NCBI GenBank assembly: GCA_012521525.1
Contig: JAAYMG010000079.1
Coordinates: 1-7,108 of the forward strand
From: Clostridiales bacterium
Lineage (GTDB): Bacteria; Bacillota; Clostridia; Oscillospirales; JAAYOS01
DNA length: 7,108 bases
Reading direction: 5' to 3'
In this document: positions 1 through 6,344 of the stretch, piece by piece
How positions within the stretch are numbered: the stretch's first letter is position 1
Layout of the letters: every line of letters begins with the position of its first letter
The notes under the pieces: generated by a model
The model's input: the letters and a program-made list of their open reading frames with translations, nothing else
Told to the model about the DNA's origin: nothing
Database searches by the model: none
Position numbers and translations under genes: made by a program

Positions 1-758
1 TGATCGAAAATCACGGCAACCCGGACGAAGGGATATTCCTTCAGTACCAGCCGATACTCGACCTGAGGACATCGGGTATAGTAGGCTTTGAGGCTCTGGC
101 AAGGCTGAAGAGCAGCAAACTTGGCGTTGTTCCGCCAAATGAGTTCATACCGCTTGCGGAGGAAACCCAGCTGATCAATGAGATAGGCAAGGAAGTTTTG
201 AGCAAGGTCTGCAGTGCGATCTCGACGGTCAGGAGCATGGGCTATGATGGCATCAGGTTCTATGTGAACATATCTCCTATCGAGCTGCTCAGGAATGAAT
301 TCCTTGAAGAGCTGACAGCCATCATAAATTTGCACGGTGTGAGTCCGGAAAACCTGGGCCTGGAGATCACGGAGTCGGTCTTTACGGAAAGTTTCGATGT
401 TATCAATGAAAAGCTCGGAGCCGTGAAGGAGATGGGCCTGCATGTCGCAATAGATGACTTCGGCACGGGATATTCATCGCTTGCCAGGGAAAACGAGCTG
501 AATGTGAACTGCCTTAAGATAGACAAGTCTTTTATCGATAAACTTATGAAAATCGATCCGGAAAAAGCGGTCACAAGCGATATCATATCAATGGCCCATA
601 AGTTGGGACACGTAGTTGTGGCTGAGGGAGTAGAAGACGATAGACAAAAGCAATATCTGATAGAGAACAACTGTGATATGATGCAGGGTTTTCTTTTCAG
701 TAAGCCGATCGATTTCGACACTGCCATAGGTCTTTTGCAGGGAACAACTTCGTCTTAG
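1..758 (+). CDS. EAL-domain cyclic-di-GMP phosphodiesterase, C-terminal part
   Basis: Partial gene: the reading frame is open from base 3 to the TAG at 756-758 and the N-terminus lies outside the window. The 251 visible residues are essentially one complete EAL domain, which hydrolyses cyclic-di-GMP to linear pGpG. All signature residues I can check are present, numbered from the first visible codon: the EAL motif at 30-32 inside FEALARL, Asn89 in YVNISP, Glu121 in LEITES, the Asp pair 151-152 in the loop DDFGTGYSSL, Lys172 in LKIDKSF, Glu208/Glu211 in AEGVE, and Gln228 in QGFLFSKP. An active phosphodiesterase is therefore expected, needing Mg2+ or Mn2+. The first visible residues look like the linker that normally joins a GGDEF domain to an EAL domain, so the full protein is probably multidomain (inference). 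The next gene begins 34 bp downstream on the same strand with no visible terminator, so the two are probably co-transcribed. Confidence 0.95.
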   Translation, partial: IENHGNPDEGIFLQYQPILDLRTSGIVGFEALARLKSSKLGVVPPNEFIPLAEETQLINEIGKEVLSKVCSAISTVRSMGYDGIRFYVNISPIELLRNEFLEELTAIINLHGVSPENLGLEITESVFTESFDVINEKLGAVKEMGLHVAIDDFGTGYSSLARENELNVNCLKIDKSFIDKLMKIDPEKAVTSDIISMAHKLGHVVVAEGVEDDRQKQYLIENNCDMMQGFLFSKPIDFDTAIGLLQGTTSS

Positions 759-781
759 GCTTGGCTGAGGGTTGCTGAGAC

Positions 782-785
782 AGGG
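782..785 (+). promoter_or_regulatory. Ribosome binding site deciding the start of the GGDEF/HD-GYP gene
   Basis: AGGG lies 7 nt before the ATG at 793. The same frame can be read from a TTG at 772, but the purine-rich GAGGG before that TTG abuts it with no spacer, which is too close to serve. The ATG at 793 is therefore preferred and gives 768 residues with the membrane segment close to the N-terminus. Confidence 0.55.
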
Positions 786-792
786 TGATGGA

Positions 793-3099
793 ATGAAAGG
801 GAAGACTCTTTCGATAAGGAGTATAATCGTTATCGTATTTATTCTGATCCTGACCGTTTCTATATGCTGTATAGCCTCATTTATTATCATGAACTGGATA
901 AGCTCATCGAGATATGCGATGGGTGAGATGTCAGATTGCATAAACCGAAGTATACGTGTGCGCGTCGAGTCTTTCCTGCAATCATCCGAAAATATGGAAA
1001 AGCTGAGCCGCGGTGCCATCGACAGGAGTGTTATCGACGGGTTCAATGACTTTCTTGTAGAGGCGGTAGGTGAATACGAGGGCCTGGCGTTCATTGTCGA
1101 ATCCGGTACGGAAAAGGTGGTCGCCAACTCTTTGCATATCGATAATTATGAAATCGGCAGGGACGGCACGCTCAAAATATATGAGATAAATGAAATAGAC
1201 AACGCGACTCTCGTCCGGATATATGAGAAGTATCTCGAAGAGATGGAATCGGGCGATGACGGGTTTTCCGTAAAGGTCAACGATGAAAACATGCATGCAG
1301 ACGCTGTCCGATTGGAACGCGAGGACTTGAACTGGATCATTGTGTCCGCTATTCCCGAAAGGCTCTTGCTGAAGGATATACATAACAGTATTGCGATCAC
1401 CGTCTTATTGATGCTGATTGCCCTTGCTGTGTCAATAGCTGTATACCTGCATGCGATCGATAAACTGTTCAGACCCATTGAAGGTCTGCTCGAGACATCG
1501 GAGGTTCTGGCATCGGGAAGCGATTTGTCAAAAAGGGCGTTAGTCATCAGGAATGATGAGATAGGCAGGATCTCTGCGGCCTTCAACAAAGTGGCCGATA
1601 AAATGCAATCCATCGTAAGCAATCTGGAGCAAACCGTCAGCGAAAGGACAAAGGAAATGCACCACGCGGTCGAAGAACTGGAGAAAAACAAAGACCAGCT
1701 GAGGCTCATACTCGATTCGACTGCGGAGGCGATTTTCGGCATCGATTTGACGGGCAAGTGTACGTTTTGCAACAGGAGCTGCATAGAAACTCTCGGTTAC
1801 TCCTGCGAAGACGATCTGCTTAACAGGAATGTGCACTTGCAAATACATCACAGCAGGCGTGACAGGTCACCGATCAAGATCGAGGATTGCAAGATCATGG
1901 AGTCGGTCAGGAGCGGAGTCGGCTCCGCTGCGAGCGACGAAGTATTTTGGAAAGCTGACGGGACACCGATCGATGTGCGCTACCATGCCTACCCTCAGTT
2001 CAGGAACGGACAGGTCGTTGGCGCGGTGGTAACTTTTATGGACATAACCGAGCAGAAGAAGGACGAGGAGAGGATCAGGTTCCTGAGTACCCACGATTCC
2101 ATGACGGGACTCCTTAACAGGCGCGGTTTTGAAGGAGAACTCAGTAATTTTGACAAAGAGGAAAACCTTCCGATCTCAATATTGTTTGCCGATATAAACG
2201 GGCTGAAGCTCGCAAATGACATATATGGACACTCGGCCGGCGATGAGCTGATAATAAGATCAGCCGAAATAATTAAGAGCGTGTGCCGGGAAAACGACAT
2301 AGCTGCCCGGGTAGGGGGAGACGAGTTTATCATACTGATGCCAAGGACGCCGTTGAGTGAAGCCAGGAAAGTCATGGAGGCCATCAAGGAAAAGAGCTCT
2401 AAGGTCATGGTAAGGAAACTCAGACACAGCATTTCGGTGGGAGTCGACGTAAAGCTGAGCCCTGACAAGGGAATCGAAAGGACGATGGAAAACGCCGAAA
2501 ACGAGATGTATATCGAAAAATCCATGACGGGTAAAATTTACGGGACGATGGCTCTGGACGACATCATGAACGAGCTGTTCAAAAAGAGCTCAAGGGAGAA
2601 GGACCATGCAAACGAAGTGAGCAGGATCTGTGCTGAAATAGGGAAGGAACTGAAGCTTTCCGGGACAGAAGTGAAAAAGCTGCGGGAGGCCGGATATTAC
2701 CACGACATAGGAAAGATAACACTAAGTAAAGAATTGCTGAATAAGGACTATGAGAGTTGGACGATATCGGACAGAGAGAAGATGAACCAGCATATTTTGA
2801 TAGGTTATAGGATCCTGAATCTGTTCGAAGCTACTCTTGATCTGGCAGACAGTGTTTATTACCACCATGAACAGTGGGACGGATCCGGATACCCCAAGGG
2901 GCTAAGGGGAGAGGAGATACCTTTCATTTCACGGGTAGTCGCCGTTGCCGAGACTTTTGAAAGGGCATACGGCGAATCCGCTTCACCGTCGGAAGGCAGG
3001 GTCCGGGCAATCGAGAAGTTACGAATGGGATCGGGAAAGCAGTATGATCCATCGATAGTGGATGCCCTAATAAGGATCGTTGATAACGGAAAAATATAA
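793..3099 (+). CDS. Membrane sensor protein with HAMP, PAS, GGDEF and HD-GYP domains (cyclic-di-GMP synthesis and/or breakdown)
   Basis: The 768-residue protein has these domains in order, with approximate positions: membrane segment 10-34; extracytoplasmic sensor region 35-197 (no family recognised, possibly a small Cache-like fold); membrane segment 199-219; HAMP 220-275 (RPIEGLLETSEVLASG, NDEIGRISAAFN); short coiled coil 276-300; PAS 300-419, ending in the typical GAVVTFMDITEQKK; GGDEF 427-583; HD-GYP 598-763. The cyclase site GGDEF (508-512) is intact, as is the product-inhibition site RxxD (REND, 499-502) exactly five residues upstream, so an active, feedback-inhibited diguanylate cyclase is plausible. 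The HD-GYP domain keeps HD (637-638) in YHDIGK, the His pair 691-692 and GYP (699-701) in HHEQWDGSGYPKG. However, the usual IADxFDAL...RPYR stretch reads VAETFERAYGESASP, so the last metal-ligand Asp is Glu (720). Phosphodiesterase activity is thus uncertain. The extracytoplasmic region probably senses an external signal and controls both output domains (inference). It follows the EAL gene closely and ends 8 bp before a large hairpin. Confidence 0.95.
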   Translation: MKGKTLSIRSIIVIVFILILTVSICCIASFIIMNWISSSRYAMGEMSDCINRSIRVRVESFLQSSENMEKLSRGAIDRSVIDGFNDFLVEAVGEYEGLAFIVESGTEKVVANSLHIDNYEIGRDGTLKIYEINEIDNATLVRIYEKYLEEMESGDDGFSVKVNDENMHADAVRLEREDLNWIIVSAIPERLLLKDIHNSIAITVLLMLIALAVSIAVYLHAIDKLFRPIEGLLETSEVLASGSDLSKRALVIRNDEIGRISAAFNKVADKMQSIVSNLEQTVSERTKEMHHAVEELEKNKDQLRLILDSTAEAIFGIDLTGKCTFCNRSCIETLGYSCEDDLLNRNVHLQIHHSRRDRSPIKIEDCKIMESVRSGVGSAASDEVFWKADGTPIDVRYHAYPQFRNGQVVGAVVTFMDITEQKKDEERIRFLSTHDSMTGLLNRRGFEGELSNFDKEENLPISILFADINGLKLANDIYGHSAGDELIIRSAEIIKSVCRENDIAARVGGDEFIILMPRTPLSEARKVMEAIKEKSSKVMVRKLRHSISVGVDVKLSPDKGIERTMENAENEMYIEKSMTGKIYGTMALDDIMNELFKKSSREKDHANEVSRICAEIGKELKLSGTEVKKLREAGYYHDIGKITLSKELLNKDYESWTISDREKMNQHILIGYRILNLFEATLDLADSVYYHHEQWDGSGYPKGLRGEEIPFISRVVAVAETFERAYGESASPSEGRVRAIEKLRMGSGKQYDPSIVDALIRIVDNGKI

Positions 3100-3106
3100 T
3101 AAGAGC

Positions 3107-3168
3107 GGGGACGATCTCTCTGTCCGGCTCCAGGCATAAGCCTGAGACCGGACAGGGAAATCGTCCCC
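3107..3168. repeat. 62-nt near-perfect palindromic hairpin, REP-like
   Basis: The two 29-nt arms differ at five positions, all transitions, and enclose a 4-nt ATAA loop. The outer stem is GGGGACGAT (3107-3115) with ATCGTCCCC (3160-3168). The middle stem is TGTCCGG (3121-3127) with CCGGACA (3148-3154). The inner stem is CAGGC (3131-3135) with GCCTG (3140-3144). The segment between outer and middle stems (3116-3120 with 3155-3159) pairs mostly through Watson-Crick and G-U pairs. Palindromes starting GGGGAC and ending GTCCCC occur as dispersed intergenic repeats in many Firmicutes and are often linked to REP-associated tyrosine transposases. Membership in that group is inferred from resemblance; no transposase gene is in the window. 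On the - strand the hairpin is followed by a T-rich run (CTTATTATATTTTT), so it could also end transcription of the FtsA-like operon. Confidence 0.85.
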
Positions 3169-3183
3169 AAACTGATCATTGTT

Positions 3184-3215
3184 GCCTGTCCTTCAGGCAT
3201 AAGCCTGAGACAGGC
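3184..3215. repeat. Second, shorter hairpin sharing the core of the first
   Basis: The outer stem is GCCTGTC (3184-3190) with GACAGGC (3209-3215). The inner stem is TCAGGC (3193-3198) with GCCTGA (3203-3208), with the loop ATAA and a 2-nt bulge at 3191-3192. Bases 3194-3211 are identical to 3131-3148 in the first hairpin (CAGGCATAAGCCTGAGAC), although the flanking stems differ. It lies 15 bp after the first hairpin. On the + strand it is followed by GTATTTT, a short T-tract, so it may terminate transcription of the GGDEF/HD-GYP gene. Confidence 0.8.
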
Positions 3216-3298
3216 GTATTTTGCTGCTTCACTAAGTGCTGTCAAACTGTAAATCGATGCTTATACTTATAAACCTTGCATCTATGTAAAATTTACTG

Positions 3299-5620
3299 TT
3301 AAAAAAGTCCGGGTGTCTTTTCAAAAAGGCTGACGGCTTTCCTTTCGGTTACCGGCTGTCCGTCATTTTCGATGGTGTTTTCCCAGTATATTTCTACTTT
3401 ATCTCCTTCCGAGAGCTGCTCCAGATAAGAGGCATCATTACCGTTGATGCGAAGTACTATCCTGCCCTGGGGATTGGATGTGTCGATATCGAGCATGCTG
3501 AACAGGTCCAGGAACAGGTATGGGATGCCGGAGTTGCGCTTTGGCAGAGTAAATGGTTCACCGTTCAGAAAGATGTTCAACCCGATTTTCTTGTCAGGTT
3601 CTTCAGGGGCCTCTTCGTATCCTTCATGCACTTCAGTGACATTATTCTCATCATTACTGGATGCAGAGTCCTGTAAATGAGAATAGTTTCCCTGCGATCG
3701 ATCAACACTTTCGGGATGAACGACCTGAGCGGTCTGTCCGGAATTTCCTGCTGGCGTATTTTCTTGATATTGAGATGCCCGGCTGATAAAGCGATCGAAG
3801 CTGTCCAAAACGATCTGCGCCTGTTCCGGCACACTCACTACCGGGTCATCTTTCGGCAGGAAATCAACGGTATCACCGTGAGAAACTGTCGTCTTTTCGT
3901 TCCTTTCGATGCCGTTTAGTATAAGGCTGTATTTCGAGGTATCAAATCCCAAAATCGAGCAGATTTCTCCCAAAGTGGAAGAAACGTATAACAAAATATC
4001 GTCATTTTCCCTTACAGGGTCTTTTTTGCGGGCCGGTTTTCCGTTGACCCTTGCGGAAAGCCTGACAGGTATCTTTCTGTCTTTATATAGGACAAAATGT
4101 TCCCCTGCCTGGCGTATGACATCTCGAACGGTGCATGCTGCATCCCTGCCGGATTCGGCGGGAACAAAATCGATTTTATCGCCGCGGCTGACAAATGTGC
4201 TTACAGCCGCGGGTTTTCCGTTCAACCGGATTTCCGCGGGCTTTGCGATTTCGCCCCGTATCGTACGCCTTTTCCCGTTGACGCTGAATGACAGCGAGGA
4301 GCCGTTCCGGCCGATAATGTCCTCCTGCCTGTAGCCGCCCAGGAGGAGCGCATCCATGACGGTATTCAGATTTCTGCTCAACAGCCGGGTACGAATGCCG
4401 TTTATATAGACGAAATGCCCGTCCTCGCCAAGGTTGAGGGCGGAGGTGATCGCGATACCCAGCGGTGTCGCGAATTCGGGACCATCGACGGGCAGCTCGC
4501 TCAAAATGTTTCGCTTCATATAATTGCCGCTGCCGACAGCGATCTTCTCTCGTCCCATCCCCAGCCGTTCTGAAAGTATCTCCGCAAGGCCGTCAGTCCT
4601 GCTTCCTCCGCCGACAAGGAATACTGCGGCCGGTGCACGCCCGTTGATTTGCAGTATCTTGTCCGCGATTACTTGCGCGAGATTTTCTACAGCGGGCCTT
4701 ATGGCCTCCTTTATTTTTTCGGGCGTTACCGAATACTCAAGCCCAAGGATGTTTTGGTACCTTATTTCATCGACATCCCTTGACATCTCATACTTGATTT
4801 TTTCTGCGGTATAAAAGTCAAGAAGGAATGCCTTTGCGATCGCCTCAGTTATTTCATCGCCGGCAACCGTGACCATGTCATAGGCGGATATGCAGCCCTC
4901 GTCGGATATGGCGATATCGCTGGTACCGGCGCCGATGTCCACCAGTGCAAGGTTCAGCAGACGCAGCTCTTCCGGTATGACCGCGTTCATCGCCGCGATC
5001 GGCTCGAGGGTCAGGCTTGCGACGCGCAATCCCGCTTTCTGCATCGCCTCTTCGAGGCTTATGACGACCGCGTCCGGGAGAAATGCAGCGATTATTTCGG
5101 CTCGGGCAGTGGTGCCGCGATGGCCTATGAGTGTCTTCATCGGATAACCGTCAAGGTAATAGCGGTGTACCGAATAACCGGCAAGGCTGTATGAGACTTT
5201 GCTTTCGCTCTCCTCAACAAAAGAGGAGATGAGCCTTTTTGCCTCATCGACCGCGCCGGCTTCCAATGAAAGGACCGTCTGTGCGTCAAAGGGCTTTGAC
5301 GGATCGACGGAAAAAGTGCAGCTTGCTTTCTGAGTCTTCAACGTGCGTCCCGCAGCGGCGACGCAAACGTTCATGAATTTGACATTCAACCTCTGTTCAA
5401 GCCTTGCCTTGACGTTTTCGACCACCCGGGCCACCTTGTCGATATCTTCGATCTGACCGTCGACGACCGACCTTTCGTCATGCTCGGCGATCTCAATATC
5501 TATGACCCGCAGCATTTTATTATCGGGCACACCCACGATGCCTATCACTGTGCGCGTTCCGATATCCATGGCAAAAATAAGGTCCTGCACCGGGAGACGG
5601 GCAGCCGGATTACTGTTCAT
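3299..5620 (-). CDS. FtsA-like actin-fold ATPase with a large C-terminal extension of repeated small domains
   Basis: The 773-residue protein starts at the ATG at 5620-5618. Residues 15-395 match the FtsA/PilM branch of the actin superfamily: phosphate-1 motif MDIGTRTVIGIVG (18-30), an FtsA-type SHS2 subdomain around 82-183, phosphate-2 motif LVDIGAGTSDIAI (226-238), and adenosine motif VFLVGGGSRTDGLAEIL (333-349). Classical FtsA, about 420 residues, tethers FtsZ to the membrane. Here about 370 residues follow the core. They contain repeated units of the form 'NG, about 11 residues, GD, hydrophobic strand': RLNGKP...RGDKIDFVP (465-487), RVNGKP...NDDILLYV (524-546), ILNGIE...HGDTVDFLP (568-589) and RINGND...EGDKVEIYW (724-746), with less complete copies near 404-450 and 684. 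They look like beta-grasp (ThiS/ubiquitin-like) or SLBB-like modules; this fold is an inference. Residues 612-678 form a Gln/Asn/Ser/Glu-rich linker, probably disordered. There is no clear amphipathic membrane-targeting helix at the C-terminus and no ftsZ nearby, so this is probably a paralogue rather than housekeeping FtsA. The start overlaps the PilZ gene by 11 bp. Confidence 0.88.
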   Translation of the reverse strand: MNSNPAARLPVQDLIFAMDIGTRTVIGIVGVPDNKMLRVIDIEIAEHDERSVVDGQIEDIDKVARVVENVKARLEQRLNVKFMNVCVAAAGRTLKTQKASCTFSVDPSKPFDAQTVLSLEAGAVDEAKRLISSFVEESESKVSYSLAGYSVHRYYLDGYPMKTLIGHRGTTARAEIIAAFLPDAVVISLEEAMQKAGLRVASLTLEPIAAMNAVIPEELRLLNLALVDIGAGTSDIAISDEGCISAYDMVTVAGDEITEAIAKAFLLDFYTAEKIKYEMSRDVDEIRYQNILGLEYSVTPEKIKEAIRPAVENLAQVIADKILQINGRAPAAVFLVGGGSRTDGLAEILSERLGMGREKIAVGSGNYMKRNILSELPVDGPEFATPLGIAITSALNLGEDGHFVYINGIRTRLLSRNLNTVMDALLLGGYRQEDIIGRNGSSLSFSVNGKRRTIRGEIAKPAEIRLNGKPAAVSTFVSRGDKIDFVPAESGRDAACTVRDVIRQAGEHFVLYKDRKIPVRLSARVNGKPARKKDPVRENDDILLYVSSTLGEICSILGFDTSKYSLILNGIERNEKTTVSHGDTVDFLPKDDPVVSVPEQAQIVLDSFDRFISRASQYQENTPAGNSGQTAQVVHPESVDRSQGNYSHLQDSASSNDENNVTEVHEGYEEAPEEPDKKIGLNIFLNGEPFTLPKRNSGIPYLFLDLFSMLDIDTSNPQGRIVLRINGNDASYLEQLSEGDKVEIYWENTIENDGQPVTERKAVSLFEKTPGLF

Positions 5621-6284
5621 CTGCGTACCACTCTCCTCTTGCCCTCCGGATATCCTCGAGCTCCTTTTGCATCATATACTTCCAGAGGGTATCCTCGACT
5701 TTATCCGGATATGGCATGAACTCGCAACCGAAATGCGGATCTTCTTTAATGTTCTGGGATTTGACGACTCTCCGGACGACCGCTTCAAAGTTCAATGTTC
5801 CGTGAGGCGTATGTATATCGATCGAAAGCATGTCATTTATGTCCAGCGGGCAGGGACCCGTGAACAGCACACCGCTGAGGCTGATATTTTCTATGCGGAC
5901 CTCGATTTTTCTATTGCCGTTCTCTTTCTGAGCCTGTCCTGCTGAATTAAGCGGCAGGACATCACCTTTAAGGGAGACGTTTATCCTGTAATACTCTCTC
6001 CTCTCAAAGTCATCGACTTCCTTTATGTCGTAGAGCTTCAGGATCTTGGTGGTCGATGCGTATACGGTCGCGATGACGGTCTTGTAGCCGAGTTTGTCGT
6101 TGAGGATGGTAAGTTTCACTCTTTTGTTGTACGGGATGACATAGCGCAGTTCGGGGATGTTGCGTAAGACCACGTACTTGTCGTCTATTTCGATGATGCG
6201 TCCGGTGGATATGACAGTGTTGTCCGTTGTTCGAAACCTGCAAACCGAATTGACATATCCGGTATCGATTATAGCATTTGACAT
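5610..6284 (-). CDS. YcgR-like PilZ-domain cyclic-di-GMP receptor
   Basis: The 224-residue cytoplasmic protein has two parts. The N-terminal part, roughly 10-88, is a beta-rich domain like the one that precedes PilZ in YcgR-type flagellar-brake proteins. The C-terminal part, roughly 93-205, is the PilZ domain. Both cyclic-di-GMP contact motifs are intact: RxxxR as R96-EYY-R100 in ERREYYRINV, and (D/N)xSxxG as N133-I-S135-LS-G138 in IENISLSGVL. The PHFGCEFM stretch (183-190) fits the later strand of the PilZ barrel. The protein should therefore bind cyclic-di-GMP and pass the signal to a partner. The frame is open to 6326, but the ATG at 6284-6282 is chosen because AAGGAGG sits 6 nt upstream of it; the ATG two codons earlier touches that site. 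Its stop overlaps the start of the FtsA-like gene, which makes that protein a candidate partner. Motility genes, the usual YcgR context, are absent from the window. Confidence 0.93.
   Translation of the reverse strand: MSNAIIDTGYVNSVCRFRTTDNTVISTGRIIEIDDKYVVLRNIPELRYVIPYNKRVKLTILNDKLGYKTVIATVYASTTKILKLYDIKEVDDFERREYYRINVSLKGDVLPLNSAGQAQKENGNRKIEVRIENISLSGVLFTGPCPLDINDMLSIDIHTPHGTLNFEAVVRRVVKSQNIKEDPHFGCEFMPYPDKVEDTLWKYMMQKELEDIRRARGEWYADEQ
5618..5638 (-). promoter_or_regulatory. Start region of the FtsA-like gene, overlapping the PilZ stop
   Basis: GAGGAG (5638-5633 on the - strand) lies 12 nt before the ATG at 5620-5618, a slightly long spacing. It sits inside the last codons of the PilZ gene, whose TAA occupies 5612-5610. 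The two frames overlap by 11 bp, a layout typical of translational coupling. Confidence 0.6.
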
Positions 6285-6290
6285 TTTCAT

Positions 6291-6297
6291 CCTCCTT
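6291..6297 (-). promoter_or_regulatory. Strong ribosome binding site of the PilZ gene
   Basis: AAGGAGG on the - strand is a near-perfect Shine-Dalgarno sequence. Its 3' end touches an ATG (6290-6288) and lies 6 nt before the next in-frame ATG (6284-6282). The second is at workable spacing and is taken as the start, shortening the open frame by 14 codons. Confidence 0.85.
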
Positions 6298-6344
6298 ATG
6301 AAAATGTGCAGACAGATTAGGAGCAAAGCATGCCGCTTGGCACT

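Larger units (their letters stand above)
3100..3220. terminator. Possible bidirectional terminator region between convergent operons
   Basis: Both flanking genes end here (+ stop at 3097-3099, - stop at 3299-3301) and the interval holds two strong hairpins. T-rich stretches follow the short hairpin on the + strand (TATTTT, 3217-3220 and just before) and the long hairpin on the - strand (TTATTATATTTTT, running into the end of the + gene). Neither T-tract is a long uninterrupted run, so termination is plausible rather than evident. The rest of the gap, 3221-3298, is AT-rich and I see no gene or clear signal in it. Confidence 0.4.

Noticed and set aside
588..1127. 179-residue open frame on the - strand opposite the two + strand genes
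   Set aside because: It is antisense to conserved EAL and sensor coding sequence and has no family features; it is a shadow frame.
2859..3245. 128-residue open frame on the - strand across the intergenic hairpins and the end of the HD-GYP gene
   Set aside because: It is antisense to the conserved HD-GYP end and its N-terminal part is only the translation of the two hairpins (the LRLMP motif appears twice because of the shared core). It has no recognisable domain.
3285..3295. Short palindrome GTAAA-A-TTTAC just past the FtsA-like stop
   Set aside because: Five-base AT-rich arms are expected by chance in this AT-rich stretch, and no promoter or operator context is visible.
3909..4334. 141-residue open frame on the + strand inside the FtsA-like gene
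   Set aside because: It lies opposite the repeated C-terminal modules, which have clear protein-level repeats in the - frame. No ribosome site or domain supports it.
3299..5620. Calling the actin-fold gene housekeeping ftsA
   Set aside because: There is no ftsZ or division cluster beside it, the protein is almost twice the usual length, and no C-terminal amphipathic anchor is evident. A paralogue is more likely.
6331..6342. Small inverted repeat TGCC-GCTT-GGCA between the carboxypeptidase and PilZ genes
   Set aside because: The stem is only 4 bp and no T-run follows on the - strand, so it does not support a terminator or a riboswitch.
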